Positions 10,318-18,171 of a DNA stretch of 46,842 bases are shown one piece after another (within the stretch, counting starts at the first letter, position 1; each line of letters begins with the position of its first letter). Below the pieces are notes generated by a model that worked only from the letters and a program-made list of their open reading frames with translations, had not been told where the DNA came from and made no database searches. The stretch comes from Prochlorococcus sp. scB241_528N17. GTDB lineage: Bacteria; Cyanobacteriota; Cyanobacteriia; PCC-6307; Cyanobiaceae. Location of the stretch: positions 1-46,842 of the forward strand of contig JFLG01000074.1 in the NCBI GenBank assembly GCA_000634735.1. Reading direction: 5' to 3'. The translations under genes were made by a program, and so were the position numbers.

Positions 10318-10785
10318 TTAAAGGCAGTATTTTTTAATCAAGTTTTTAACTTTTTTGGGTTTATCCTCAAGAACATAAGCTTCTACTTCTTTCGCATAAG
10401 TCCCAGAAAAATTTGAACTAGAGAACTCTAACGCTTTTCTTTTACTTTGATGCAATTTGCTTTCTAATTTTTTTATATCCCCTATTGTTTTATTGTCATT
10501 ACATTTTTGTATCGCATGAGTTGCTTCGTGTCTTAATGCTTTTCTTACCGCCCTTTCTGTTTTGAAGTTATCTTTATTTGGTTGTTGATTCTTATTTCTA
10601 AAATTTGTTTTCCTTTTTGCATTTTCAGTACATATTATTATTTTATTTTCTTTAAAATTATGTAGCCCTTTTATTTCTTTGTTTAATAGACATTCAATTT
10701 TATTTTCTTCAACTATGTAGTTTGCTTTTATTAATAAGTTAAGAATCTCTTTATCTAATTTGCTCAAAAATAATATAAATTCCAT
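10318..10785 (-). CDS. Putative HExxH zinc metalloprotease in umuDC operon
   Basis: A 155-residue protein of no family I recognise. Residues 86-90 are HEATH, a match to the HExxH zinc-protease motif, in the context 'RKALRHEATHAIQKC'. Residues 133-137 ('EVEAY') could give the third ligand glutamate of a gluzincin-type site, about 43-45 residues later. The region before the motif is Lys/Asn-rich, with cysteines at 32, 52, 95 and 154. No signal peptide or clear membrane segment, so probably cytoplasmic. ATG start 10 nt after umuC on the same strand, so very likely the third gene of umuD-umuC. SprT/Wss1-like or ATP23-like roles are possible, but this is inference. Confidence 0.7.
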   Translation of the reverse strand: MEFILFLSKLDKEILNLLIKANYIVEENKIECLLNKEIKGLHNFKENKIIICTENAKRKTNFRNKNQQPNKDNFKTERAVRKALRHEATHAIQKCNDNKTIGDIKKLESKLHQSKRKALEFSSSNFSGTYAKEVEAYVLEDKPKKVKNLIKKYCL

Positions 10786-10795
10786 TCTATTTTAT

Positions 10796-12082
10796 TTACT
10801 TCACTATAGTTGGAATTTGTTCTATATCAGTTGTAGATGAGCGACTTAAGAAATTCTTATTCATCTTCCAACTTTGTGGATTTTTTGTAATGGCCCATGT
10901 AATTGCATTGTTATTAAATCTTTTATTTAATAAATCAATCGTTTTCATAAGATTTGTTGATTTTTGTAAGACTTTCTGAGATTTGTAATTGGTAACTGAT
11001 TGCTGTAAATATTCGCTATTTGTTAAATCCTGCATTAAAACACCAGCTTTTGAGAATTTATATTCGGGATTATAAATTTTTTTAGATAATTCAACTACTA
11101 TTTTTAAAATATTGTTTGTGTCATCTGTTGCATTTGTAAGTTTTCTATGAGCACTTCTTTGATAATTTTGACTTGAATATTTACTGGTTCTAGCAAATAC
11201 TCTAATATTAGATGATTGTAAATTCTGACTTCTCATTTTTTCAGAGGCTTTTATTGCGTGAGTTGCCAGTGCTTGAGTTAAGTCTTCTAATTTTGTGATA
11301 GGCGTGCCGAAACTCCTGCTCACCTGAATTTCTTTTTTTGATTTCTTGTTTTTTTCTATGGGCAGGCATCTATGGCCTTTCAGTTCTAATTGCAGTCTTT
11401 TCCCTACGATGCCTAATTTCTTAATGATTTCATTTTCTTCCATATCTCTTAGTTCTTTCGCATTTTTAATACCTTTACTTTGTAACCAATTAGAGGTTTG
11501 TTTCCCGACTCCCCATATCTTATCTATACTAATTCTTTTCAAATAATTATTCTCATTTTCGATTCTAGCTAAATCAAATATTCCAGCTGAATAATCAATA
11601 TTTTTAGCTAGTTTATTAGCAATTTTTGCTCTTACTTTATTTTCTCCTATTCCTACTGTTATGGTAATCCCTAGATTCTGATATATTAATGATCTTATGC
11701 TTCTTGCCCAAGGATATAGATTTTCATCATTAGGTCTAGAAATCGAGACGAATGCTTCGTCAATGGAATAAATCTCTATCTGTTCACAGTAGTTTTTCAG
11801 TAAATTCATTAGTCTTCTGCTCATATCCCCATAAAGCGAGTAGTTTGAGCTTAAGACTGCTACATCTAATTTATTTAGTCTTTCTTTGACCTTGAAATAC
11901 GGAGTTCCCATTTTAATTTTTAAAGCTCGCGCTTCAGGGCTTCTTGCAATGATACATCCGTCATTATTAGATAAAATTACTACTGGTTTATTTCTCAAAT
12001 GAGGATTAATATTTTGTTCACATGACGCGTAAAAATTATTAGCATCTATAAGAGCTATTGCATCAATATTTGAAATTCTCAT
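10796..12082 (-). CDS. umuC: DNA polymerase V catalytic subunit UmuC
   Basis: A Y-family translesion DNA polymerase. The 428-residue protein starts with the catalytic block 'LIDANNFYASCE' (Asp13), and the second catalytic pair is Asp108-Glu109 in 'YSIDEAF'. Helix-hairpin-helix, little-finger and C-terminal DUF4113-like segments ('LMKTIDLLNKRFNNNAI') follow. Its ATG overlaps the umuD stop (ATGA at 12079-12082), the classic umuDC arrangement. It should copy past lesions once UmuD is processed. Complete, no frameshift. Confidence 0.95.
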   Translation of the reverse strand: MRISNIDAIALIDANNFYASCEQNINPHLRNKPVVILSNNDGCIIARSPEARALKIKMGTPYFKVKERLNKLDVAVLSSNYSLYGDMSRRLMNLLKNYCEQIEIYSIDEAFVSISRPNDENLYPWARSIRSLIYQNLGITITVGIGENKVRAKIANKLAKNIDYSAGIFDLARIENENNYLKRISIDKIWGVGKQTSNWLQSKGIKNAKELRDMEENEIIKKLGIVGKRLQLELKGHRCLPIEKNKKSKKEIQVSRSFGTPITKLEDLTQALATHAIKASEKMRSQNLQSSNIRVFARTSKYSSQNYQRSAHRKLTNATDDTNNILKIVVELSKKIYNPEYKFSKAGVLMQDLTNSEYLQQSVTNYKSQKVLQKSTNLMKTIDLLNKRFNNNAITWAITKNPQSWKMNKNFLSRSSTTDIEQIPTIVK

Positions 12083-12495
12083 AAATAGCTATGTATTGAA
12101 TAAATAACAACTCCCCATATCTGTACATCAATATGGTTTTTAAATCTAAAATCAGGATAATTATGATTTTCTGATTTTAAATATAATTCATTATTTTTTA
12201 TAGATAATCTTTTTATTGTAAATTCTCCGTCGATCATTGCAATGATGATATTCCCTGGCCTGGCTGTTAAGCTCTTGTCTACGATTATTAAATCTTTATC
12301 TTTAATTCCTGCATTTATCATTGAGTCACCTTTAACTCTAAGAAAAAAAGTGCTAAAAGGATTAGATATTAAATGTTCGTTTAAATCAATATTTTCTTCT
12401 GTATAGTCATCTGCAGGAGAAGGAAACCCTGCTGATACCGAATCAGTTAATAAGGGGATTTTAAATGTTTTAGTAGTTGAATCAAAAGAATCCAA
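12079..12495 (-). CDS. umuD: UmuD-type S24 autopeptidase (Pol V accessory subunit)
   Basis: A 138-residue LexA/UmuD-family protein that cleaves itself on RecA filaments to form UmuD', the partner of UmuC. The cleavage site Ala22-Gly23 ('SAGFPSPA'), nucleophile Ser58 ('KGDSM') and general base Lys95 ('FTIKRL') are visible; each sits two residues before its E. coli counterpart. It has no DNA-binding domain, so it is UmuD, not LexA. The start is TTG at 12495; I see no upstream ATG. A LexA-box-like palindrome lies 12 nt upstream. Confidence 0.93.
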   Translation of the reverse strand: MDSFDSTTKTFKIPLLTDSVSAGFPSPADDYTEENIDLNEHLISNPFSTFFLRVKGDSMINAGIKDKDLIIVDKSLTARPGNIIIAMIDGEFTIKRLSIKNNELYLKSENHNYPDFRFKNHIDVQIWGVVIYSIHSYL

Positions 12496-12506
12496 GATGA
12501 AATTAA

Positions 12507-12522
12507 TAGTATATATGTACTA
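12507..12522 (-). promoter_or_regulatory. Predicted LexA (SOS) operator of umuD operon
   Basis: The plus-strand sequence TAGTATATATGTACTA has perfect 5-bp inverted arms (TAGTA/TACTA). It matches the published cyanobacterial LexA consensus RGTACNNNDGTWCB at all but one specified position on either strand. It is 12 nt upstream of the umuD start and overlaps possible -10 hexamers on the minus strand (TATAGT at 12524-12519, TATACT at 12513-12508), where a repressor would block transcription. Binding itself is not shown. Confidence 0.75.
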
Positions 12523-12572
12523 TACAGCAAAAATCAAAAAATAGTTAGTTATTAAACTTTTATAGATTAATT

Positions 12573-12587
12573 TTAGATTGAATCTAA
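12573..12587. repeat. Short inverted repeat between rlmH and umuD
   Basis: TTAGATT-G-AATCTAA gives 7-bp arms around one base, lying 6 nt after the rlmH stop. As RNA it would fold as a 5-bp stem. It has no T-tract on the minus strand, so it is a poor terminator. It may be an operator or chance in AT-rich DNA. Confidence 0.3.
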
Positions 12588-12592
12588 TCTTT

Positions 12593-13009
12593 TTAAGAAC
12601 GATGGTAAGGGGAGTTGTTTGATATAGAAATAGCTCTATAGATTTGCTCGATTAGGATTAATCTAGCTAATTCATGAGGAAAAGTTAAAGGAGACAAGCT
12701 TAGTACAAGATCTGATTTTTCTTTTATATCTGAACTAACTCCATCAGTATCACCGATTAAGAAATTAATTTTTTTATTTTTAAAATTCAAGAGTAAGGAA
12801 CATAGTTCAACTGAATTAAACTGTTTTCCTTCTTCACTTAGACAAATAATAATATTGTTATTGGATCTAAGATTATTTAAATTAAAAGTCTTTGACTCAT
12901 TAATGATAAGTTCAGGCATTCTTTTTTTGAATTGATTAATTCCATCTCTAATCCAAAGTTTCTTTATTTTGCCGATTGCATAAATTGCTAATCTATTACT
13001 CTGAATCAT
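12593..13009 (-). CDS. rlmH: 23S rRNA pseudouridine-1915 N3-methyltransferase
   Basis: RlmH is a small SPOUT methyltransferase that modifies helix 69 of 23S rRNA in the 70S ribosome. The 138-residue protein shows the SAM-binding knot region '[17 protein letters not shown]', the '[24 protein letters not shown]' block and the terminal 'SPYHRS' tail used in catalysis. ATG start. It is preceded, 19 nt upstream on the same strand, by an Asn-rich unknown gene. Confidence 0.95.
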   Translation of the reverse strand: MIQSNRLAIYAIGKIKKLWIRDGINQFKKRMPELIINESKTFNLNNLRSNNNIIICLSEEGKQFNSVELCSLLLNFKNKKINFLIGDTDGVSSDIKEKSDLVLSLSPLTFPHELARLILIEQIYRAISISNNSPYHRS

Positions 13010-13028
13010 AAGTAAATATCAAAACTAA

Positions 13029-13361
13029 TTATTCATCAAGAAGATAATTAAATTCGTCATATAGTTCCTCTTCGGTTGTTAATTTCTTGGAAAAAATATC
13101 TTTTTTTGAATTCATATTAATTTGATTAAGCTCACTTTTCCTTAGTGAATTATTAACGTTAGAAGTCTCTTCTAAAGATTCTGAATTATCAATTAACGAA
13201 TAAAAAATTTTATTTGGATCTTCTGAATTAAGAGGATTGGGGATTAAATTATCATTATTAATTATATTTGTGTAATTATTTATATTTTTACTTTCGTTAT
13301 TTAAAATTTTCTTTTTTTTAAATTTATTGAGTTTATCTAAATTTTTTTTTGATAAGCTCAT
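13029..13361 (-). CDS. Asn/Lys/Ser-rich hypothetical protein
   Basis: A 110-residue protein I do not recognise. Residues 1-20 are very basic ('KKNLDKLNKFKKKKIL') and the middle is rich in Asn and Ser with little hydrophobic content. The C-terminus ends in an acidic amphipathic stretch ('TTEEELYDEFNYLLDE'). It looks largely disordered with a possible C-terminal binding helix. It lies 19 nt upstream of rlmH on the same strand and is divergent from rsmA, with 56 bp between the starts. A role in ribosome biogenesis is only suggested by position. ATG start. Confidence 0.55.
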   Translation of the reverse strand: MSLSKKNLDKLNKFKKKKILNNESKNINNYTNIINNDNLIPNPLNSEDPNKIFYSLIDNSESLEETSNVNNSLRKSELNQINMNSKKDIFSKKLTTEEELYDEFNYLLDE

Positions 13362-13417
13362 GATATAAAGGATTAAATAAATTTATATTTAATTTAAACA
13401 TATTATTTATCTTTTAG

Positions 13418-14242
13418 ATGAATTCTAAAAACTATCATCAAAAAAAAAGATTTGGACAACACTGGTTGGTAAATAAAAAAATATTAGAAAAAATTAAAGA
13501 AATTGCTGTTCTTAATGAAAATGACTTTATTTTAGAAATTGGTCCTGGTAAAGGAGCTTTAACATCTAAGTTGTTAGATTCAGAAATTAAAAAATTACAT
13601 GCAATTGAATTAGATAAAGATTTAATAAATTTATTAAATGATAAATTCAATAATAATGATAAGTTTTCACTGCAGCAGGGAGATATTCTTTCTGTAAATT
13701 TAGATTCGATTAATAAGAAGATTACAAAAGTGATTGCAAATATTCCTTACAATATAACTGGTCCAATATTGGATATTTTCATAGGTCGATTGGGTATTAT
13801 AAGAAACTATAATTACGAAAAAATAATATTTTTAATGCAGAAAGACGTTGTAGATAGGATTTTGTCAAAAGAAGGTAGTTCCAATGCTGGTGCGCTTAGT
13901 ATAAGAATGCAACTTTTATCAAAAATAAAAAGAATATGTGATGTGCCGCCTTCATCATTTAGTCCGCCTCCAAAAGTTTTTTCTTCTTTAGTAGTTTTCG
14001 AACCAATTAAAAATGATTTAAGATTAGATAATGGTTTAGAAAAATATATAGATAAACTTCTTCGAATTTCATTTAATTCAAGAAGAAAAATGCTTAGAAA
14101 TACTCTTAATTCAATACTTTCAAATGAAGAGATAAATGAATTATCTGAATCTTCAAAAGTTTGTTTTAATTTAAGACCACAAGATATTTCAATTGACCAA
14201 TGGATTAAGCTTGCAGAAAATTGTATTAAAATTAAAAAATAA
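13418..14242 (+). CDS. rsmA: 16S rRNA dimethyladenosine transferase
   Basis: RsmA (KsgA) dimethylates A1518 and A1519 of 16S rRNA late in 30S assembly. The 274-residue protein has the family start '[11 protein letters not shown]', SAM motif I '[16 protein letters not shown]' at about residues 40-55 and catalytic motif IV '[11 protein letters not shown]' at about 109-119. The C-terminal helical domain is complete. ATG start. It is followed 12 nt later by ispE, a common pairing in cyanobacteria. Confidence 0.96.
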   Translation: MNSKNYHQKKRFGQHWLVNKKILEKIKEIAVLNENDFILEIGPGKGALTSKLLDSEIKKLHAIELDKDLINLLNDKFNNNDKFSLQQGDILSVNLDSINKKITKVIANIPYNITGPILDIFIGRLGIIRNYNYEKIIFLMQKDVVDRILSKEGSSNAGALSIRMQLLSKIKRICDVPPSSFSPPPKVFSSLVVFEPIKNDLRLDNGLEKYIDKLLRISFNSRRKMLRNTLNSILSNEEINELSESSKVCFNLRPQDISIDQWIKLAENCIKIKK

Positions 14243-14254
14243 AAATTTAAGTAT

Positions 14255-15190
14255 ATGCAAGATTTAGCTAAAAAGAAAATTAATATAAAATCTCCTGCCA
14301 AAATAAATTTGCACCTTGAAGTTATTGGTAAAAGAGAGGATGGATTTCATGAGTTAGCAATGATTATGCAAAACATCGATCTTGCTGATTATTTAGAATT
14401 TGAAATTAATAATGAAGGTTTAATTAAACTTGAGTCTGATTGTAATGATTTAAGCCTATCTGATGATAACTTAATTGTTAGATCGGCAAACCTATTAAGG
14501 AAAAAATCAAATATAGATTACGGTGCGAATATATTTTTAAGAAAAAATATCCCAATTGGCGCAGGATTAGCTGGTGGATCTAGTAATGCAGCAGCAACAT
14601 TAATTGGTCTTAATAATTTATGGGATTTGAAATTAGACCAAGAAACTTTATGTTCATTAGCATCAACTTTAGGATCTGATATTCCATTTTTTATAAATGG
14701 TGGTATTCAATTATGTTTTGGAAGAGGCGAAATTTTGGAGAAATTAGATTCAACTCTTGAATATGGAGCAATTCTTTTAAAAAATCCGAATGTATCAGTA
14801 TCAACTGCTGAAACTTATAAAAAATATAGTAATAGATTTTGTGATCAATATCTTACTGATAGAGAAATAATTGAGAACATAAGAAAAAATTTAAGAGATA
14901 ATGGCTTAAATAACTTAAATTTTGATAATCAACATTTATCTATTAAAAATGATTTGCAGTTAGTTGTTGAAAATGAAAATGATTCTGTAAAGCAGGCATT
15001 ATATTTACTTTCTAAATTAGAAAATTGTCTTACATTTTCAATGAGTGGATCAGGCCCTACATGCTTTGCACTCTTTAAAGATATAGAGACTGCTAAAAAA
15101 GAATTAACCGCAAATTATAAAATATTTAGAAATAAAGGTTACGATTCATGGGTTTGCACTTTCCTTGAAAAGGGAATAACATTCATTTAA
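14255..15190 (+). CDS. ispE: 4-diphosphocytidyl-2-C-methyl-D-erythritol kinase
   Basis: IspE phosphorylates CDP-methylerythritol in the MEP isoprenoid pathway, which feeds carotenoid, phytol and quinone synthesis. The 311-residue GHMP kinase has 'SPAKINLHLEVIGKREDGFHE' at the start (read here in two parts), the ATP-binding loop 'PIGAGLAGGSSNAAA' at about residues 99-113 and the C-terminal 'MSGSGPTCFALF' motif. Downstream of rsmA by 12 nt. dxs of the same pathway is also in this window (37825-39714). Confidence 0.96.
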   Translation: MQDLAKKKINIKSPAKINLHLEVIGKREDGFHELAMIMQNIDLADYLEFEINNEGLIKLESDCNDLSLSDDNLIVRSANLLRKKSNIDYGANIFLRKNIPIGAGLAGGSSNAAATLIGLNNLWDLKLDQETLCSLASTLGSDIPFFINGGIQLCFGRGEILEKLDSTLEYGAILLKNPNVSVSTAETYKKYSNRFCDQYLTDREIIENIRKNLRDNGLNNLNFDNQHLSIKNDLQLVVENENDSVKQALYLLSKLENCLTFSMSGSGPTCFALFKDIETAKKELTANYKIFRNKGYDSWVCTFLEKGITFI

Positions 15191-15214
15191 ATTTTTTTTT
15201 ATTCAAATTTTATT

Positions 15215-15517
15215 GTGGCTGATAATAGAAATGAGAATATTGAAAAAAATATTCCCGAAAAAGGACCATTAAATTTTATTGTAGGATCATTAACAAGTTT
15301 TTTATTATTTATATTTTTTTATTTTTTAAGTAATAAAATTGCAATTTATTTTTCCATACATAAACCATCTAATTCTTCTGAAATAGTCCAAAATATTTCT
15401 TCTAGTATTAATACCTTAATAATTGGATTATCTTTTTTGCTAACTTTCTCTTTTGCTTTTATAGGTATAGGACTTTTTATTGTATTTATTCGAAGTTTTT
15501 TTCTGAAGAAAAATTGA
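15215..15517 (+). CDS. DUF3082 membrane protein
   Basis: A 100-residue protein with two hydrophobic helices (about 24-46 and 68-92) separated by a polar loop, matching the cyanobacterial DUF3082 family. Function is unknown. GTG start at 15215 ('GTG GCT GAT AAT'), 24 nt after ispE on the same strand. Confidence 0.65.
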   Translation: MADNRNENIEKNIPEKGPLNFIVGSLTSFLLFIFFYFLSNKIAIYFSIHKPSNSSEIVQNISSSINTLIIGLSFLLTFSFAFIGIGLFIVFIRSFFLKKN

Positions 15518-15551
15518 ATTGCCAATATTATTAAGAAAACACTTTCTTTGA

Positions 15552-15647
15552 ATGTCTTTACATGACTTAGGCCTTTTAGTTCTTTTACTTTCGCCTGGTA
15601 TGATTTTATCAATATTACTACTCATAACCTTCGCTGAAGGAGGTTGA
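15552..15647 (+). CDS. Small single-pass membrane protein, 31 residues
   Basis: ATG at 15552 to TGA at 15645-15647 encodes 31 residues: a short polar start ('MSLHDLG'), an almost unbroken hydrophobic stretch ('LLVLLLSPGMILSILLLI'), and an end in 'FAEGG'. A TGA stop directly precedes the ATG, so the start is fixed if the ORF is real. Size and shape match the small single-helix proteins of photosystem, cytochrome b6f and NDH complexes, but I cannot match it to any named subunit. It fills most of the gap between the DUF3082 gene and pdhB. Confidence 0.5.
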   Translation: MSLHDLGLLVLLLSPGMILSILLLITFAEGG

Positions 15648-15677
15648 ATTATTCAAAGTGGTAGGATTGTATATGTG

Positions 15678-15695
15678 ATTAATTAGGTAATTAAT
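15678..15695 (+). promoter_or_regulatory. Hairpin abutting pdhB start
   Basis: ATTAATT-AGGT-AATTAAT forms a 7-bp AT-only stem with the AGG of a possible Shine-Dalgarno in the loop. It ends 1 nt before the GTG start. It could influence initiation but may be chance in AT-rich DNA. Confidence 0.25.
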
Positions 15696-15696
15696 T

Positions 15697-16680
15697 GTGG
15701 CTGGAACATTATTATTTAATGCTTTGAAAGAGGCGATTGATGAAGAAATGGCAAATGATGTAAATGTTTGCGTAATGGGGGAAGATGTTGGTCAATATGG
15801 AGGATCTTATAAAGTAACTAAGGATTTATATGAAAAATATGGAGAGTTAAGAGTCTTAGATACTCCAATTGCAGAAAATAGTTTTACGGGTATGGCTGTT
15901 GGTGCAGCAATGACTGGCTTAAGACCAATAGTAGAAGGTATGAATATGGGTTTTTTGCTTTTAGCTTTTAATCAGATATCAAATAATATGGGTATGCTAA
16001 GATATACAAGTGGCGGAAATTATAAAATACCAGCAGTAGTTAGAGGACCTGGAGGAGTTGGTCGTCAACTTGGTGCTGAGCATAGTCAAAGACTTGAAGC
16101 TTATTTTCATGCAGTTCCTGGCATAAAGATTGTTGCATGTAGTACACCTACAAATGCTAAAGGTTTAATGAAAGCAGCTATAAGAGATGATAATCCGGTT
16201 CTATTTTTCGAACATGTTCTTCTATACAATTTGTCTGAAGAATTACCTGAGGGTGATTATACTTGCGCTTTAGATCAGGCTGACGTTGTAAAAGAAGGAA
16301 AAGATATTACTTTATTGACTTATTCAAGAATGAGACATCACTGCCTTAAAGCTGTTGAAGAATTAGAAAAAAAAGGAATAGATGTTGAGTTAATAGATTT
16401 AATAAGTTTAAAACCATTTGATATGGAAACCATCTCAAAATCAATAAGAAAAACAAATAAAGTAATTATTGTTGAAGAATGTATGAAGACTGGAGGTATT
16501 GGCGCAGAATTAATTGCCTTGATAACAGAAGAGTGTTTCGATGATCTTGATGCCCGACCAATTAGATTATCTAGTCAGGATATTCCAACTCCTTATAATG
16601 GAAATCTTGAAAACTTGACAATAATCCAACCACATCAAATAGTTGAAAAAGTTGAAAACTTAATTAGTGGGAGTATATAG
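15697..16680 (+). CDS. pdhB: Pyruvate dehydrogenase E1 beta subunit
   Basis: The beta subunit of the thiamine-diphosphate E1 component, which decarboxylates pyruvate to feed acetyl-CoA. The 327-residue length is normal. Visible family blocks are '[18 protein letters not shown]', '[17 protein letters not shown]', '[19 protein letters not shown]' and '[13 protein letters not shown]'. GTG start at 15697 gives the conserved '[10 protein letters not shown]'. E1 alpha is not in the window. It is followed 3 nt later by secD, so a transcript may join them, as is common in this group. Confidence 0.95.
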   Translation: MAGTLLFNALKEAIDEEMANDVNVCVMGEDVGQYGGSYKVTKDLYEKYGELRVLDTPIAENSFTGMAVGAAMTGLRPIVEGMNMGFLLLAFNQISNNMGMLRYTSGGNYKIPAVVRGPGGVGRQLGAEHSQRLEAYFHAVPGIKIVACSTPTNAKGLMKAAIRDDNPVLFFEHVLLYNLSEELPEGDYTCALDQADVVKEGKDITLLTYSRMRHHCLKAVEELEKKGIDVELIDLISLKPFDMETISKSIRKTNKVIIVEECMKTGGIGAELIALITEECFDDLDARPIRLSSQDIPTPYNGNLENLTIIQPHQIVEKVENLISGSI

Positions 16681-16683
16681 ACA

Positions 16684-18153
16684 ATGAAAAAAAGGCAAGG
16701 TTGGCTTTTTTTTATTATATTTCTACTTACTTTATCTGTTTATCTATTAATAAATTATCCCTTACAGTTGGGATTGGATTTACAAGGCGGTTCTCAGCTT
16801 ACTCTACAAATTATTAAAGAGGAAGGCAAGGTAACGAAGGATGAACTAGATGCAGTTAATTCGGTTATAGATAGACGCGTTAACAACTTAGGAGTTTCAG
16901 AATCAAACTTGCAAACCCTAGGGGGAGATCAATTAATTTTAGAATTACCTGGAGAACAAAATCCATTAGTTGCTTCAAGAGTTTTAGGTAAGACTGCTTT
17001 ATTAGAGTTTAGGACCCAAAAAGCAGGAACATCTACCAATTTGAAAACTCTGCAACTTCAGAGATTAAATATTAAAGAAATTATTGATCAATATTCCTCT
17101 TCAGAAAAAAGTCAATATGATGATAATTTCTTAAATATTATTCAAGATGATCTTAAAGAGATAGAGCAAGAACTAAATTACTCGACTACTAGTAATGATT
17201 TATATGGGAAGTTAATTGAAATTAAAAAGTATGTTGATAAAGAAATTACAAATTTATTTATTAAAACAGATTTAACTGGTAAGGATCTTATTAACGCAGG
17301 AAGGAGACAAGAACAAACAAATAGTAATTGGGAAGTTTTATTAACTTTCAGTAATTCGGGAGGTGACAAGTTTGCAGATATTACAAAGTCAATTGCTGGA
17401 ACTAATCAACTTTTGGCGATCATTCTAGATGGCGAATCAATAAGTGAAGCTAGTGTTGGCAATCAGTTTGCTAATACCGGTATTACAGGTGGATCAGCAA
17501 CAATTAGTGGTAATTTTAGTGCTGAAAATGCTAGAGAATTAGAAGTTCAACTTAAAGGAGGCTCATTACCATTGCCGATTGAAATAGTAGAAACTAATAC
17601 TATAGGGGCTCTTTTGGGATCCAAAAATATTTTAAAAAGTCTTTATGCAGCAATTATTGGACTAATTTTTGTTGGTATATTTATGATTTTTAATTATAGA
17701 ATTTTAGGTTTTGTTTCAGTTCTTTCTTTAGTACTATATGGTTTCTTTAATTTGGCCCTATATTCTTTAATTCCTGTAACTTTAACTTTGCCAGGAATAT
17801 CTGGTCTTATTCTTAGCATTGGTATGGCTGTTGATGCAAATATTCTTATATTTGAGAGAATAAGAGAAGAATTATATGACGGTAATACTCTTACAAGATC
17901 TATTGATAGCGGTTTTCAAAGAGCTAATTCATCCATAGTTGATGGCCATATTACAACTCTTCTTAGTTGTTTTGTATTGTTTTTATTAGGAACAAATTTT
18001 GTTAAGGGTTTTGCGGCAACATTAGGTATTGGAGTCTTAATAAGCTTGTTTACCTCATTAAATTGTTCTAAAACTATTTTGCGATTTTTTACAACATATC
18101 AATCTTTGAGGCAGAAAAATCTCTATCTGCCAAAGAACAATTTTTCAAATTAA
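16684..18153 (+). CDS. secD: Protein translocase subunit SecD
   Basis: SecD with SecF uses the proton gradient to help the SecYEG channel move proteins across the thylakoid or plasma membrane. The 489-residue protein has an N-terminal helix, the conserved 'LGLDLQGGSQLTL' motif, a large periplasmic domain (about 35-300) and five C-terminal helices, including 'GMAVDANILIFERIREE'. ATG start. secF follows after 18 nt. The extra Lys/Asn-rich insertion near residues 120-190 is consistent with cyanobacterial SecD. Confidence 0.95.
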   Translation: MKKRQGWLFFIIFLLTLSVYLLINYPLQLGLDLQGGSQLTLQIIKEEGKVTKDELDAVNSVIDRRVNNLGVSESNLQTLGGDQLILELPGEQNPLVASRVLGKTALLEFRTQKAGTSTNLKTLQLQRLNIKEIIDQYSSSEKSQYDDNFLNIIQDDLKEIEQELNYSTTSNDLYGKLIEIKKYVDKEITNLFIKTDLTGKDLINAGRRQEQTNSNWEVLLTFSNSGGDKFADITKSIAGTNQLLAIILDGESISEASVGNQFANTGITGGSATISGNFSAENARELEVQLKGGSLPLPIEIVETNTIGALLGSKNILKSLYAAIIGLIFVGIFMIFNYRILGFVSVLSLVLYGFFNLALYSLIPVTLTLPGISGLILSIGMAVDANILIFERIREELYDGNTLTRSIDSGFQRANSSIVDGHITTLLSCFVLFLLGTNFVKGFAATLGIGVLISLFTSLNCSKTILRFFTTYQSLRQKNLYLPKNNFSN

Positions 18154-18171
18154 AAATTTTTTTAAGTTCCC

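Noticed and set aside
13813..14301. 162-codon minus-strand ORF over the end of rsmA and start of ispE
   Set aside because: It is antisense to two strongly supported genes, has low-complexity composition and no recognisable domain.
15346..15625. Minus-strand ORFs over the DUF3082 3' end and spacer
   Set aside because: They oppose the DUF3082 gene and the small plus-strand ORF, and have no recognisable pattern.
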